Position numbers and translations under genes: made by a program
In this document: in pieces, positions 1-9,935 of the stretch
How positions within the stretch are numbered: the first letter of the stretch is position 1
Layout: each line of letters opens with the position of its first letter
DNA from: Rhizomys pruinosus
Taxonomy: Eukaryota > Chordata > Mammalia > Rodentia > Spalacidae
NCBI GenBank assembly: GCA_009823505.1
Contig: VZQC01001595.1
Location: 1,307,127 to 1,371,126, forward strand
Reading direction: 5' to 3'
DNA length: 64,000 bases
The notes under the pieces: generated by a model
The model's input: only the letters and a program-made list of their open reading frames with translations
Told to the model about the DNA's origin: nothing
Databases searched by the model: none

Positions 1-2146
1 ATCTTTCTTTACTGCTGAATAGAACTCCATTGTGTAGATGTACCACATTTTTGTCATTCACTTGTCTGTTGAGGGGCCTTTGGGTTGGTTCCAGCTCTTC
101 GTTATTGTGAAGAGAGCCTCAATAAACATGGATGTGCATATATCTTTGCAGTAGGATGCGTCTTTTGGGTATATACCCAGGAGTGGTATTACTGGGTCAG
201 GTGGTAGGCTCATTTTGAGTCTTTTAAGGGCTGTCCACAATGATTTCTATAGTGGTTGAACAAGTTGACCATTCCCACCAGCAGTGGATGAGTGTTCCCC
301 TTTCCCCACAACCTCTCCAGCATCTGTTGTCTTTTGTTTCTTGATCTTAGCTAGTATTATTGGAGTGAGATGATACCTTAGTGTGGTTTTAATTTGTATT
401 TCCTTAATTATTAATGATGTTGAACACTTTTTAAGATATTTCTCAGCCATCTTTATTTCCTTACTGGTGAAATCTCTGTTCAGCTCTTTACTCCACCTTT
501 TGAGTAGGTCATTTGTTTTCTTCTTTGCTTTTTAAGTAGCTTATATATTCTGGATGTTAATGCTTTGTCTGATGTATCTGTGATGAAGGTTTCCTCCAAC
601 TCTGTGGGTTTTCTCTTCACTTCCTTGATTGTTTCTTTTGCTGTACAAAAGCTTTTGAGTTTGATGAGGTCCCACTTGTCAGCTGTTGTCCTTATTTCCT
701 GTGCAGCTGCTGTCTGATTTAGAAAGTCTTTTCCTACACCTATGTCTTGTAGGTTGTTTAAACTTTTTCTTCTTTCACCTTCAGGTTTTCAGGATTCACA
801 TTGAGATCTTTGATCCACTTGGAGTTTATTTTTTGTACAGGATGAGAGGTAGGGGTTTAATTTTGTTCTTCTACAAATGGTGACCCAGTTTTGCCAACAC
901 CATTTGCTGAAGATACTATCTTTCCTCCACTGAGTTTTTTTGGCCCCTTTGTCAGATATGAGGTGGCTGAAGTTATATGAGCTCAAGTTTGGGTCTTCAG
1001 TTTTGTTCCATTGGTCAATGGTTCTGTTTTTTTGCCAGTACCAGGCTGTCCTTACGACTATAGCCCTGTAACATAGCTTGAAGTCTGGTAACGTAATCCA
1101 CCCAGTATTGCACTTTTCACTCAGGGTTGCTTTAGCTATTTGGGGTCTTTTGTTTTTCCATATGAATTTAAGGATTTTTTTTCTAAGTCTGTGAAAAAGC
1201 TCATGGGGATTTTGATTGGCATTGCATTGAATCTGTATATTAATTTGGGTAGAATGGATATTTTTACTATATTAATTTTTCCAATCTATGAGCATGGGAG
1301 GTCTTTCCATCTTTTGATTCATTTTCAATCTCCTTCTTTAGGGTTTTAATATTTTTGTTGTAGAGGTCTTTGGTGTCTTTGGTTAGGTTTATTCCTAGCT
1401 ATTTTTTTTTTTTTGAGTCTATTGTGATTGGGAAGGTCTCCTTATATTACTTTTCCACTTGTTTATTGTTTGTGTAAAGGAAGGCTACTGAGTTTTCTAG
1501 GTTTATTTTGTATCCCACCACTTTACTGAAACTTTTGATGGTTTCTAAGAGTTTTCTGGTGGAGTTTTTAGCATCCCTTAGGCAAACTATCATATCATCT
1601 CCAAAAGGGATAGTTTTACTTCCTCTTTTCCAATTAGTACTCCTTTAATTTCGCTTTCTTGCCTTATTGCCCTAGCAAGCATTTCAAGCACTATATTGAA
1701 GAGGAGCAGCGATAGTGGACAGCCTTGCCATGTTCCTGCCTTTAAGGGGAATGCTTCCAACTTTTCTCCATTTAGGATGATGTTGGCTGTGGGTTTCTTG
1801 TTTATGGCTTTGATAATATTGAGGAATGATCCCTCCAGTCCAATTCTTTCTCAGACTTTAAGCATGAAGGGATGCTCAATTTTGTCAAAAGCTTTTTCTG
1901 CATCAATTGAGATGATTGTGTGGTTTTTGTCTTTAAGTCCATTTATGTGTTTTATGATATTTATTGATTTTCGTGTGTTGAACTATTCCTGCATCTCTGG
2001 TATGAATCCAACCTGGTCATGATGGATGATCTTTTTGATGTAGGTGTGTATGTTATTTGCAAGTATCTTGTTGAGAATTTTTGCATCTGTGTTCATCAAT
2101 GATATGGGACTATAGTTTTCTTTCTTGTTTGTGTCTTGTTTGTGTC
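1..2146 (-). mobile_element. L1 ORF2 3' half (antisense, decayed)
   Basis: Read on the minus strand this is L1 ORF2, from upstream of the reverse transcriptase core to close to the C-terminus. Recognisable landmarks are an FGDDMIV catalytic motif near 1588-1608 (the usual form is FADD), an AEKAFDK-type motif near 1890-1910, and the C-terminal block [12 protein letters not shown] around 160-200. Many stops and frameshifts break the frame. The 3' end of the element lies outside the window to the left. On the plus strand it meets a second, overlapping ORF2 segment at about 2147. ORF2 normally encodes the endonuclease/reverse transcriptase used for target-primed reverse transcription; this copy is dead. 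Confidence 0.92.
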
Positions 2147-2191
2147 ATGGTTGCTTTAGCTATTCGGGGTCTTTTGTTTTTCCATATGAAT

Positions 2192-2917
2192 TTAAGGATT
2201 TTTTTCTAAGTCTGTGAAGAAGCTCATAGGGATTTTGATTGGGATTGGGTTGAATCTGTGTATCAGTTTGGGTAAAATGGACATTTTTACTATATTAATT
2301 TTCCTAATCCATGAACATGGGAGGTTTTTCCATCTTTTGATGTCATTTTCAATCTCCTTCTTTAGGGATTTAAAATTTTTGTTGTAGAGGTCTTTGGCAT
2401 CTTTGGTTAGGTTTGTTCCCAGGTATCTTATTATTTTTGAGGCTATTGTGAGTGGGAAGGTCTTCTTATATTCCTTCTCCACATGTTTATTGTTGGTGTA
2501 AAGAAAGCCTACTGATTTTTCTTGATTAATTTTGTATACTGCCACTTTACTAAAACTCTTAATTGTTTCTAGAAGTTTTCTTGTGGAGTTTTTAACATCT
2601 CTTAGGTAAACTATCATAACATATGCAAAAAGGGAGAGCTTAACTTCTTTTCCAATCAGTATTTTGTCTTTGTTTTGAGCATCTAGTGTTTTAACAATTA
2701 TATGGCATGGGGAATTTCTTTTCTGGTCCTGTCTGTTTGGTGTTCTATGTACTTCTTGTGTCTGTATTGGTTTGTCTTTTTTCAGTTTGGGGAAATTTTC
2801 TTCTATTATCCTGTTGAAGATCTGGTCAATAGTGTTGTCTGGGGATTCTTCTCCTTCCTCTGTCCCTTTGATGCGGAGGTTTGGTGTTTCATGGTGTCCC
2901 ACATTTCCTGGTTTCAC
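2192..2917 (-). pseudogene. L1 ORF1-ORF2 in-frame fusion remnant (241 codons open)
   Basis: The first ~95 residues match the ORF1 C-terminal half: a KPGNVGHHETPNLRIKGTEEG-like block, then NRQDQKRNSPCHIIVKTL. At about residue 95 the frame passes without a break into ORF2 (GKEVKLSLFA), and it continues through the RT thumb-like block SWIRKINIVKMSILPK. The catalytic dyad is lost: the motif reads FAYVMIVY where active ORF2 has FADDMIVY. ORF1 is an RNA-binding chaperone and ORF2 a reverse transcriptase; a natural L1 does not fuse them. The N-terminal part of ORF1 is frameshifted away near 2917. The frame is most likely a chance survivor of deletion, not a working gene. Confidence 0.8.
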
Positions 2918-3317
2918 TCTTGTGTTTTTTTTTTTTTTTAATTTTTCATTTAAATTTACTTGAGCATTCTAGTTGGTCCATGTTATCCTGCAGGTCTGAT
3001 ATTCTTTTTTTCTGCTTAATCCATTCTGCTTCTGAGGCTTTTCTCCATCCTTTCCTGTTGATTGGACGAGTGTTCAATTTCCTTTTTTCATTTCATTCTG
3101 TGATTTCTTTAGTATTTCCATTTCCTTCTGGAACCTGCCATTCTCATCTTGTAGCTCTTTTGTTCATTGGTTATTTTCTTTGTTTCATTTGGCCTGGGAT
3201 CTTTTCAGCATTTCCACTTCCTTCTGGAGTTTGTAATTTTTTTCCCTTTAGTTCTTTCTAGCATTTGTCATTATCTCCCTCTAGGTCCTTCTTGAATTTT
3301 TCAATCTCTCTCCTTAG

Positions 3318-3539
3318 TTATTTCCAACATTTGTCATTATCACCCTCTTGGTACTCCATGAGTTTTTCATTCTCTTCCCTTAGTTCTCTAATTTCTTTGA
3401 ATATGTCCATAATTGTTCTTCTAAAGTCCAAATTTTGGTTTCCTTCCAGGGAGAACTCGTTGTAAGAATCTTCTGTAGGGCTGGTAGTGGATTTATTATG
3501 AGCTTTTCCCATTTTTTTTTTTTTGTGTGTCCTTGGCAT
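3318..3539 (-). pseudogene. L1 ORF1 N-terminus remnant
   Basis: An open stretch of 73 codons starting MPRTHKKKK, with a lysine-rich start and then a leucine/glutamate-rich coiled-coil-like segment (IFKEIRELREENEKLMEY). This is the typical N-terminus of rodent L1 ORF1. It ends in a stop where the coiled coil would continue. The rest of ORF1 follows in other frames down to about 2680. Confidence 0.8.
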
Positions 3540-3639
3540 GTGGATTTGTTTGTTTATTTGTTTCTTTGTGTTCTGGTGTCTTAACTTTGGCTACACAGAC
3601 TATAATGGACATTTTTACTATATTAATTTTCTAATTGCT

Positions 3640-4010
3640 AATTACTAATACTGCACCTGCTAGATCCTCTGCATCACTGCTCCCTGAGGCTGAGCAGGGA
3701 GTAGAGGGATTGGGGGGAGGTTTGTTACCTTTGCCCGCGCACTGGTATCATGCTACGAGCTGGGCGCACACTGGTGTTGTGTTGTGTGCGTGTCTGAGTC
3801 CGCCCACTGGGCATGCTGGGACTCGAAGTTTGGAAGGTCCCAGGCAATACCAAGCCTCCATGGGCACAGTAGTGCTCATAGAACTCAGGCAGGCAGTGCT
3901 CACTTGATCTTTTGTAGGTTGTTGTTGTACAGGACACAGGTGTAGTCTGCTCACGCCACAAGCTGGCTGCACTCTTGTGTTGTGCTGTGTGCGTGTCTGA
4001 ATCTGCCCTG
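3640..4010 (-). repeat. L1 5'UTR-like monomers
   Basis: This GC-richer stretch, upstream of ORF1 in the antisense L1, holds two related blocks about 201 bp apart (near 3755-3810 and 3956-4010). Both carry a GTGTTGTG...GTGTGCGTGTCTGA core. Rodent L1 promoters are commonly built of tandem ~200-bp monomers, so these probably are 5'UTR repeats. The monomers end exactly where another L1 ORF2 scrap begins. Confidence 0.6.
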
Positions 4011-4172
4011 ATTTCATCTTTCTTTACTACTGAGTAGTACTCCATTGTGTAGATGTACCACATTTTTGTCATCCACTCGTCAGTTGAGGGACATTTGGGT
4101 GGTTTCAGCTTTTCGCTATTGTGAAGAGAGCTGCAATAATCATGGATGTGCATGTATCTTTGCGGTAGGATG
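4011..4172 (-). mobile_element. L1 ORF2 C-terminal scrap
   Basis: This 160-bp segment is nearly the same as window positions 1-155 (ORF2 C-terminal region, SAVKKDE/IYTMEYYS block). It lacks any 3'UTR or tail and directly abuts the L1 5'UTR monomers. It may be part of an L1 tandem or a rearrangement by-product. Confidence 0.85.
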
Positions 4173-4335
4173 ATTTTTTAAAACATGTCCTTCTTTCTCT
4201 CTTCTTATCATCCCAACGATGGTAGTATTTTTAAATCCTTAAGAGCACTTTATTACCTACTGGGGTCTGTTCTAAGTTTTATACTCATATTAAAAACTTT
4301 ATAGCCAATGAAATCCTGTAAAGTACTCTTATGAA
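4173..4335. other. Unique AT-rich sequence
   Basis: No open frame of note, no repeat family recognised. Confidence 0.5.
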
Positions 4336-4448
4336 AGAGAGGCAGGCAGATCTTTGTGAGTTCAAAGCCAGCCTGGTCTACAGAGTGAGTTCCAGGACAG
4401 CTGGGGCTGCAGGGAGACCCTGTCTCAAAAAGACAAAAAAAAAAAAAG
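4336..4448 (+). mobile_element. B1 SINE, 5'-truncated
   Basis: The right-hand part of B1 (GAGGCAGGCAGATC, GCCAGCCTGGTCTACAGAG, CCCTGTCTCAAAAAGAC) followed by an A-rich tail. The Pol III A box region is missing. Confidence 0.93.
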
Positions 4449-4620
4449 TGTCTTGATTTATGACTTTTCTTTGTTCTGTTACTATAAAACCATAATGTAA
4501 CTTTTACCACACTGGAATATGGAATTGGGAGTTACTTGAATCTATGTTTGTTCCCAGGCCATGGTCACTCATATTTAGCTTTGTAATAAAATATCTTTTA
4601 ACCTTTTGAAGTGAGAGTTA
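4449..4620 (+). mobile_element. LTR fragment (U3 end to polyA region)
   Basis: About 170 bp that is clearly related to 25580-25746. It keeps the same order of a TATA-like motif (TATAAAA 4493-4499), a CCAGGCCATGGT-type block and a polyadenylation signal (AATAAA 4585-4590). That layout is typical of a retroviral-type LTR 3' half. No coding region is attached. Confidence 0.55.
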
Positions 4621-5012
4621 TGCTTTTGTATCAATACTCTAAATCTTGCATTTAACATATAAGATAGTCAAGATACAGAAACATTAAATAACTTGGTCAA
4701 AATCATAGAAGTAGTGGTGTCTAGAGCACATATAAAATCCAAGCATTTGTGTATCAGAGGCTTTTCCTTTATTTTTATTAATATATATTCAAGGAGCTTT
4801 TTAAAATCTTGTTCCTCATTTCCCTGGGAAGACACATTAATCTCTTTCATAATTCATAAAATTTTTGAGCTCTACCTGTATATATCATCTCCCTGCTCAT
4901 ACTATCTAGCAAATAGACAGTATCCTGGAGCAAGGATCAGTTCAGTTCCTCATTTTTCCATAACCACCTTGTACTTTGCAATGCACTGTCTCTGTTATTT
5001 TATAAAAACTTT
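4621..5012. other. Unique sequence
   Basis: AT-rich with no recognisable gene or repeat. The 160-residue plus-strand frame beginning here runs straight into a simple repeat and is not coding. Confidence 0.5.
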
Positions 5013-5013
5013 T

Positions 5014-5049
<36 letters not shown>

Positions 5050-5121
5050 TTTTTCTTTCTTTCTTTCTCTCTCATTCTTTCTCTTTCTCTTTCCTTATTT
5101 TCTCTCTCTCTATTTTCTTTC

Positions 5122-5164
<43 letters not shown>

Positions 5165-5168
5165 TTTG
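5013..5168. repeat. (TTTC)n then (TTTA)n simple repeats
   Basis: Interrupted TTTC/CTTT tract followed by about 14 TTTA units. The adjoining degenerate B1 is antisense, so the TTTA run may be its expanded A-rich tail. Confidence 0.97.
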
Positions 5169-5305
5169 TATATGAGATGATCTCACAATATAGTTGAGGC
5201 TGGCCTGGATCTCATTATATAGCCCAGACTAGCTTCAAACTCATTATTCTCCTGCCATGACCTTCCCTTTGTGGGATTATGGATGTGTTTGGCCATACTC
5301 AGCTA
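5169..5305 (-). mobile_element. Degenerate old B1 SINE
   Basis: Antisense B1 landmarks are present but diverged: GAGGCTGGCCTGGATCTC, CCCAGACTAGCTTCAAACTC and a GGGATTATGGATGTG block. Confidence 0.75.
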
Positions 5306-6691
5306 CTACACTATGAATGCTCTTACAGTTTAGCATTTTCTTGAAAGTTAATGTACCTGAAGCAATCTAAGATATCCATTCCCAGATTTCTAACCCTTCA
5401 TGCACATATACCTTTGCCACATTATTGAAACATCAATCTAGGTACTGCCATGAAAGAATTTTGCAAAAGTAAAGCCTTAAATCAACTAATATGTAGCTAG
5501 TGATGTTCTTTCATCTTGATTTTAGTAATGTGAGTCTTCTTTCTTACTTATTGGCCATGCTTACTAAAGGCTTATTAATTTTGTTGATTTCTTTCCCTTT
5601 TTCCCGTGTTGATTTTTCTCTAATATTTTATATTCTCTTAATTCTATCATTACTATGCTTTTCTTTCTGTTTAATGTGGGTTTAACATATAATTTTTAAT
5701 AATATCTTAAGGTGAAAGTTTAAGTTATTGATCTGAGATAATTTTATTTTGATTAGAATAATAGGCACTGAATATTCTCAGAACTATTTTGTCTTCATTA
5801 TATAAATTTTGGAATGTCATTTTTTATCATTATTCATTCTTAGTGCAATGTCACATGTGCTTTATCTGTGATTCACTGTTTATTTAGTACTGTTAATTGT
5901 CGCATATTTATGTGTTACTTAAATGTCATTCTGCTGTGATAACTAATTTAGTTCTACTGTGGCCAAAAAATATAATTTTAACATTTTCTGTCCTAGAAAA
6001 CTTATTGAGTCTTCTGTTTTGTGTTCTAGCCTAGAGAATGTTTCATGTGCACTTGATAAAACTGCACTGTTTGGGCTCCATAGCTGAAGAGTAGGGTAGG
6101 AAGACTGTAAGACTAAAGGCCCAAAGGGCAAGAAGACCAGAGTGAAATAATGTCTTCCAGCCATGGCAGAACTGCTGCACTCATGAATTGACAGTCATTA
6201 TGGTCACCTCCACAAGATCAAGGGAGTTACCATTGAAGCTCAGGAGCCTCCCTTATCCAGGAGCTACTGGCAGTTGATGATCTACCAACAGGGGAGGGAG
6301 AGTCAGTTTTCTTTGAGAGTATGTCTCCTAGTATGTCAATCATGCTTGCCTGGATGTCAATACGAATTAAACTATGAGGGCTATAAAAAGAAAAATAGGG
6401 CAGATAATACAAAATTAGCTGCATGGGGAGGTAGAAGGAGATCTGGAAGGAGTTGGGCTACTAGAGGCTGAATATGATCAAACACATTCATGAAATTCTC
6501 AGAATTAATAAAAAGTATTATGTGAAAGAATGCTGGATAGATGTTGAATATGTCTAGTTAGTGCATGGAGTTAAGCTCTTCTATTTCTTGCTTTCTGGAT
6601 TGAAACTTGTGTATCAGAATCATCAACTCTTACCCAGTTTTCTATTTTTCAATTCTGTAAGTTTTGTTTTGTTTTTGGATTCAGGGTTTAG

Positions 6692-6731
<40 letters not shown>
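6692..6731. repeat. (TA)n microsatellite
   Basis: About 20 uninterrupted TA units. Confidence 0.98.
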
Positions 6732-6733
<2 letters not shown>

Positions 6734-6820
6734 CTTATATGTTCATAAGGAATTAACATTATAACATGTTAAAAACTCTTTGTCTAGAATCTTTGATATC
6801 AGTATCACCATGCCAGTCAT

Positions 6821-6828
6821 TTGTGTGT

Positions 6829-6870
<42 letters not shown>
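6821..6870. repeat. (GT)n microsatellite
   Basis: GT run with one interrupting GTAT. Confidence 0.98.
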
Positions 6871-6872
<2 letters not shown>

Positions 6873-7644
6873 TTGTTGGGCATATATATTTCTATGGTCT
6901 TTTTTTAAAAATATATTTGTGGGATAAAGATAAATTATACTAAAGGTAAGGCATTTATTGAGTTTTCTAATTTCTGCATTTTGATTAGCATGTTTCAACT
7001 CTTTATGTGCAAAGTGATTAGGATTTCTGCTGTACTTTTCATTATTTGCTCTCTCTGTTGTCTATTTTTATTACTTTATTATTTTATGTTAATTTTCTAG
7101 TGTACTACTTTTATTTCCTTATTGATTCTTTTGCTGTGTTATTTTTATGTTTTTAGTTATACTTATATTTTAGTGATTATCCAGAGATTTACAAAATAAA
7201 AACTTTACATCATTCTAGCAAGTTGATATAAACAATTCTAATAATATCCAGAATGTGCTTAAGATTGCATTATCCTTTTTCTGTCTCTTTGTGCTATTTT
7301 TGTCACAAAAATTCCTTATTTATGCATTATAAGCCTATCAACTTAGTTTTATAGTTATTATTTTATTAGTTTTCTTATGTCCAATAGCAGGAGGAAGTTA
7401 GAGTAAAAATATATATTCACACTACTTTGTTAACATTTGCATCCAAGGATGCAACTGCCTGTGTGTTCCTATCTTTTACCCTGGAATCACAGTAGCTAAT
7501 GTCCTTTCATTAGAATCTGACAGATCCTTTCATTATTCTTCATAGGATAGGAGTGCTGGTGACAATTTCCTTATTCTTGTTTAACTAGGAGCATCCTCAT
7601 TTTCCCACAACTCTTAAAAAGATTTATGCAATTGGTTATTATTT

Positions 7645-7847
7645 TTTTGCCTATGTGTCTGTTCTTGTGTGAGTTTATGTGTGCCATGCTCTATGCTCAT
7701 GTGGGAACCTGTTGAGGGGAGAAGAAAGCATTGAATTCTCTGGAATCTGAGTTCTAGGTGGTAGTTAGCTGTCATGTGGGTTCTAGGAACTGAACCTGGA
7801 TCCTCTGCAAGAGCAATACACACTCTTAATCTCTGAGCCAACTCTGT
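7645..7847 (-). mobile_element. Old B2-type SINE
   Basis: Antisense B2 with diverged landmarks: GAACTGAACCTGGATCCTCT and GCAAGAGCAATACACACTCT near the head, and a TGTGTCTGTTCTTGTGTG tail side. It sits in the ancient L1. Confidence 0.8.
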
Positions 7848-8404
7848 ATTTCTTCCCTAATGTTTTAAAGATTAGAATAGCCTATTTTTTTATTCTTCAT
7901 TTTCAATATATATTTTCATTTGTCCTTTGTCATAAGCTTCTGATAGAAAGTTAGCTGTAAACTTATTTCAGATTTGCAGTACCCGATGAGTTATTTTCCT
8001 CCTGCTGCTTTCAATATCCTTTTATCTCTGCTTTTCACTGATAATATGTGGATATTTTAAAGATTGTTTTCTTAGAATTTGTTGAGTTTGTTAGATATTT
8101 TTATCAATGTTTCTCATCAGATATTTTTATGTTTAACATACAGACATAAAATTTGGGGCCAGGAATTATTTCTAGCTCTTTCCCTTCTTTCTCTCATTGT
8201 GACTGTTTTCATGCTAAAGGATATCTTCTGGATCTGAATCTGTATTCATATCTCTTCAATAGTTTGTTTCTCAGACTAGGTAAATTCAGTTCAAGTTCAC
8301 TTATTTTTTCCTTCTACCAACTCAGATCTCATACTGAGTTGTCCTGGTGAATTTTTATTTCTGTAACTGTATTTTTCAACCCCAGAATTTCTCTTCCATT
8401 CTTT

Positions 8405-8588
8405 AAAAATAATCACTGTATCTTTGTATTCTCTATTTGTTGAGACATTGTTTTCGACTTTTCTTTCAATTTCATATGTAGGATTTATTTTATGTCAAAA
8501 TAATCACTGTATCTTTGTATTCTCTATTTGGCGAGACATTGTTTTCAACTTTTCTTTCAATTTCATATGTAGGATTTATTTTAATTTT
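8405..8588. repeat. 92-bp tandem duplication
   Basis: Two head-to-tail copies (8405-8496 and 8497-8588), each beginning AAAATAATCACTGTATC, differing at only about three bases. They lie inside the ORF1-like part of the ancient L1. The small difference shows the duplication is far younger than the element. Confidence 0.95.
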
Positions 8589-9550
8589 GTGTATAAATGC
8601 AGTAACTGATCTAAAGCCTTCTTATAGTAAACTTATGTTGACACTAGACAGTTTGTGAACACTATATTTTTTCTTCAGATGGAGCTAACTTGTTGTTTTG
8701 TAGATTTTGTCAGAAAATTGATATTGCATATCAAATAATCTGCTGTCATTGAAAATCAGATCCCCGCTCCCTCTTAGAGATCGTTACTGTTGTTTCTTGC
8801 TTTAGCTTTTCTGCTTAATGTTTTTTCTGGAACTGCTCTGATCTTTTCTGTGGGGAGCAGCTGAATCCCTTAGTTAAGCAGTTAGCGCATGATTACACAG
8901 AGTTGCAGAGTTTCTTGATCATTTTTAACTAAAAGTTTTCTATTCCTTGCTGAGGGTCTCTAAGTCTATTGGGATTCTCTGTCAGAGCTTAGGCAGTTAA
9001 CACCTTGGTGTCAGTCTTCATTTAGGGCTGCAGTGTTACTGAGAGGAGTCGAGAAGGATATTTCTACTTCTTTCCTCAGCAGGCACCCATTCCTGCATGC
9101 ACATATACATTTCTAGATTCCCTAGGAACATATTGGAGGATTTCAGTATTTCTGATGGAAATCCAACTCCCGAGATACTCATTTAAGATTTCTTAACCTG
9201 CTTCCACTTCTCTCTGGTGGATACTCTGACTTCAGGCAGTTACACTGTTAGCAATTGTGGCTCATTACTTTCTGAAAAACTCTGTGGGTAGATATTTTCC
9301 TACTGAGGGAGTTCTGACTCAAATTAAATAATGACAAGCCTTGTGAATGGAGATTTTCCAGGGAACTAGCAGACATGAAAAATAGTGACAGTTCTCTAGG
9401 GATGGGGTTTTTACAGCGTTCCAAATCCAGGCTGCTGCTTCCCGGTACTGCCTTGCTGCTAGCTTTCAGATTTGCCATAGTAACAATACCACTGGTGCTC
9501 ACGGCTACCGTGGAGCTGAGAAACAAGAAGAGGAACAGGGACGGGGCAAG

Positions 9551-9815
9551 CTAGAGCGCCACAGAAGTTTTCTGTGTTTACCAAAACTTAAACAATCTTG
9601 TTTAATACCATTCTTCGAATTCTTATAAGCCTTTAGTCAAATTCTAGACTTTTGGAAAGGTTAAAATTTTACTATTTTTGACAGTGTTTCTAATCCTCTT
9701 AAGAGGTAGAATTTTGGAAGCTCTTACTCTACCGTTACAGAAACCTTCCTTCCCAATTCTCAGTGATCTCCATTTTTCCCTACAGTAGGCAGGCACATTT
9801 CTTCGACTAGCTGAG
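9551..9815. other. Unique sequence
   Basis: No gene or repeat recognised. Confidence 0.5.
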
Positions 9816-9935
9816 TTTTGATTGTTCTCATTTGTAAAATGAAGATGATAATACCTGCTTCATGGGATGGTAAATATTAAGTGAGAAATTACTGAGCACT
9901 GTGCAAGGAATGTGTTAGGCTGCTTAGAGAGGCCG
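9816..9935 (+). mobile_element. MIR SINE
   Basis: Diverged MIR core and 3' side: CTCATTTGTAAAATGAAGAT, then GATAATACCTGCTTCATGGG and a TTAAGTGAG...GAGCACTGTGCAAGG block. An old mammal-wide SINE. Confidence 0.8.

Larger units (their letters stand above)
2147..3640 (-). mobile_element. L1 with internal deletion: ORF1 joined to ORF2
   Basis: On the minus strand ORF1 begins at about 3539 and runs down to about 2680, where it passes directly into ORF2 reverse-transcriptase sequence, which continues to 2147. About 180 codons of ORF2 (palm region and downstream) are present, and they duplicate the ORF2 stretch also found at 1129-1640. Everything between late ORF1 and the RT palm is missing. At 2147 the sequence switches to the first L1 segment, so the locus is either two abutting L1 insertions or one rearranged one. 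Confidence 0.85.
5490..9550 (-). mobile_element. Ancient L1 (L1M-like), 5' half, antisense
   Basis: Several stretches match the antisense of an old mammalian L1, in order. 5490-6090 resembles early ORF2, with the GTTCTACTGTGGCC and ATGTTTCATGTGCACTTG blocks. 7050-7600 and 7850-8400 resemble the region between ORF2 and ORF1 and the ORF1 end. 8330-8640 resembles ORF1, with AATTTTTATTTCTGTAACTG and CCCAGAATTTCTCTTCC. 8750-9550 resembles the 5'UTR. It is heavily mutated, interrupted by simple repeats and a B2, and has no usable frame. The 5' limit is approximate. Confidence 0.65.

Noticed and set aside
4693..5175. 160-residue plus-strand open frame
   Set aside because: Its second half is only the (TTTC)n/(TTTA)n repeat; the first half has no domain or splice context.
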